Assembly (NCBI GenBank): GCA_030248195.1
Contig: JASAND010008520.1
Location: forward strand, 1-64,000
Direction of reading: 5' to 3'
Origin: Trissonchulus latispiculum
Taxonomy: Eukaryota > Nematoda > Enoplea > Enoplida > Ironidae
Length of the DNA: 64,000 bases
Below are positions 62,209 to 64,000 of the stretch, one piece after another. The notes under the pieces are model-generated. The model worked only from the letters and a program-made list of their open reading frames with translations. It did not search any database and had not been told where the DNA came from. The translations under genes were made by a program, and so were the position numbers. Within the stretch, counting starts at the first letter, position 1, and each line of letters begins with the position of its first letter.

Positions 62209-62919
62209 ATGAATAGCTTCATCACTGCAGTGGCAACCAAATGGAAACTCGATCTTGAGAATAATTTGGATATTTTTATCCCAGAGTTTCTTGCTGAAAA
62301 GAATCTCTACCCTTGCCTCCCTCTTTCCACTTTTGGCGTTGTTCGCGGGCTCACAGTAAATTCTATTATTAGCCTAAAAAAGTTACAAAAGCGAGGAGAT
62401 GCCTACGCTAAACAGCTCTCGCCTGACAAGTTAGTTTTCCTTCCGCCGAACTACCACCAACTCATGTTCCGAGCACACTGTCGTTCGAACTTGACGCCAG
62501 CCATGGCTAAATTATTCGAAATTCAGAAACCTGAAGAATTCGGCGAAAAGTTTGACTTTATCACGGGATGGCGCATGGAGGGTTCAGTTTCATGAAAAAC
62601 CCCAGTTGTAGGAAATTAAACAACTGTGGGGTTAGGTTATGTAAGCGTTGCAGCTCGTTCTGTCCACCTTGCGGCACACACTGCTCTTGGGGCTCGATTC
62701 GCTGATTGTGCACTATCTGAAAATTTAATATCTAAGTGCAAATTTCTGATCAACAGCAAATTGGCTTTCCCAAACCATTTCAACCAGCTGTTCGAGCCAT
62801 CTCTCAAAGACAACAGCTTTACACGAATCACTATGGCATACATTGATCCTATACCATACGACGAAAGTAGTATATGGTCAGCATTTCATACCCCACTCTC
62901 GGGAGGGAATGACCTTTGA
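62209..62919 (+). pseudogene. accessory ORF A, outer element (broken near 62595)
   Basis: The frame 62209-62595 encodes about 128 aa, with DIFIPEFLAEKNLYPCLPLSTFG and SPDKLVFLPPNYHQLM. After stops and a shift it continues at about 62626-62919 with HTALGARFADC...SKCKFLI and NSFTRITMAYIDPIPYDES. The same blocks in the same order occur in the inner element at 58089-58759, with diverged residues. That both Gypsy elements keep this ORF in the same place suggests it once mattered to the elements. Function unknown. Confidence 0.6.
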
Positions 62920-62989
62920 CCCGCCCTACTGCCAGTTTTTTGGTTCCGTCCTTGCTCGCGACACATACCCCCAGTACACCTAGTAGTTA

Positions 62990-63190
62990 CTCCTAGTTCT
63001 TCCTGGTTGTTCCCCCAGTTCTTCCTGTTATACCCGTAGTTCTAGCATCCAGTTCTACATCTAGTTTTTACCCACACCAACCACACACCTTCACAACACC
63101 CTGTATATACCCCTAGTTCTAGTATCCAGTTCTACATCCAGTTTTTACCCACACACCTTCAGTGCACCCTGTTTCAACACCTAGTTCTCC
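62990..63190. repeat. CTAGTTCTA tandem repeat
   Basis: A unit of about 80 bp (CTAGTTCTAGYATCCAGTTC, TTTTTACCCACAC, ACCTTCA.., CACCCTG) is present twice, with shorter CCAGTTCTTCC fragments before it. Confidence 0.7.
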
Positions 63191-63397
63191 CGGATGCCAC
63201 ACCCAGATCCTGTCACACGCCGGCCCTCTGCGTTCTTCCCCCGGGGCTTGGGACCCGGCGTCGGCCCATTACCGGACACCTACCTAGTCTACCTACGTAC
63301 TTACACTACTAGTCCGGCCCTAATGTTTTTGGTATTTTCATTATTTTTTCTTTGTACTACAACTTACACACAAATTAACAAATATGTACAGGTAGCC

Positions 63398-63796
63398 CTA
63401 AAGAGGACTGTTGGGATAAGGGGAACAGAGGTGGAGGCGAAGCTTGGTTCCCAGGGTTTGTGCAAGACTGTCAGTAATTGGAATTTGTTTCTGGTCTACC
63501 ATCCGGAGGTCTACCAAATCGGGTCCTTCTAAAACTCCCAGAAATGGCAATCCAAAATTTCCTCTAAAATTAAATGTCGCCGATCTTCCTTCCTCAATTG
63601 CTGATTCCGTAGTGAAGTAGCTGGGCGCGCTGTAGTTCCAAACCTCCACTTCGTTACCTTTTACACTGAACCAACACCACCAGTACATTTTTGAAAGAGC
63701 ACTTTTGTAACCGACCGTTCGCGACGACAGACCAAGCCCAACTGACGCGATATCACGATTTACACCCTTTATATACCTCTTAAACCATTCTTTCAA
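63398..63796 (-). CDS. unrecognised ORF (132 aa), possibly chance or element-derived
   Basis: An open frame on the - strand starts at ATG and ends in CSPYPNSPL. It is mixed hydrophobic/polar with several Trp (MYWWCWFSVKG) and without repeats. The last codons overlap a motif (CTAAAGAGGACTGTTGGGATA on the + strand) that resembles the GCCCTTAAGAGGGCTGTTGGGATA-type motif at the centre of the 7954-10251 palindrome. No family is recognised. Confidence 0.25.
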   Translation of the reverse strand: MKEWFKRYIKGVNRDIASVGLGLSSRTVGYKSALSKMYWWCWFSVKGNEVEVWNYSAPSYFTTESAIEEGRSATFNFRGNFGLPFLGVLEGPDLVDLRMVDQKQIPITDSLAQTLGTKLRLHLCSPYPNSPL

Positions 63797-64000
63797 TACC
63801 TACAGCATACTGCAATTACTTCATGTTTACACAAGGTCTTACTACCAGTTATACTTTCCTAGTCTCACACTGGCTGCCTGGCTACCGTTACTTTGTGCTC
63901 CGAGTCACTCCAAATTAGCTCCCAGTTTACTCCTAGTATACACCGAGGTTACTCCAAACTTGCTCCGTTCTTGCTCCATTTATGTGTTTTAACCCTACTT
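63797..64000. other. no feature recognised
   Basis: Short pyrimidine-rich sequence with loosely repeated CTCCAAA/CTCCTAG words. The 3' end of the outer Gypsy element, including any LTR, is not identifiable in the window. Confidence 0.4.

Overview
This window is invertebrate-type metazoan nuclear DNA. It has spliced host genes with GT-AG introns, long (TG)n and (TA)n microsatellites, tRNA-derived SINE heads, and dense DNA transposons and Ty3/Gypsy retroelements. I cannot name the species. Two host genes can be read exon by exon. One is a complete nicastrin gene on the + strand (coding span 11295-26938, 10 coding exons, 714 codons before the stop). The other is an NXT1/p15-like mRNA-export factor on the - strand (27131-31045, 4 coding exons, 128 aa). 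They converge tail to tail with 192 bp between their stop codons.

Layout. 1-8040: a large tandem array with units of unequal length, built from a minisatellite, inserted DNA elements and a G-run element. 7954-10251: an almost perfect 2.3-kb palindrome carrying a C2H2 zinc-finger gene in each arm, intact on the right and frameshifted on the left. 11295-26938: nicastrin, whose 8.9-kb third intron holds a TTAA-site element with a solo LTR in it, a hAT-like element inside another repeat, a CATGG-ended element, a non-LTR reverse-transcriptase remnant and a 450-bp TG tract. Intron 7 holds a piggyBac-like element with a further element nested in it. 27131-31045: the NXT gene with hAT, piggyBac-like and G-run elements in its introns. 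31848-32796: a MULE/FLYWCH element with 8-9-bp target duplications. 33-45 kb: G-run elements, non-LTR remnants, two copies of a satellite-plus-hairpin block, and two tRNA-derived SINEs. 48-63 kb: an old Ty3/Gypsy element split by a younger, 11.2-kb, nearly identical-LTR Ty3/Gypsy element.

The inner Gypsy element (49637-60801) is unusual. An env-like reading frame lies between gag and pol, the RT catalytic core is missing through an apparently in-frame deletion, and a separate accessory region follows integrase. That accessory region has its own TATA box, a tiny first exon ending in a splice donor, and an unrecognised ORF inside the predicted intron. The same arrangement recurs in the outer Gypsy element with a homologous ORF. 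This shared accessory cassette is the best candidate here for an undescribed system.

A second theme is short non-autonomous DNA elements full of G/C runs. Several copies have clear terminal inverted repeats and target-site duplications. Nested insertions with recognisable empty-site paralogues let the order of insertion be read directly.
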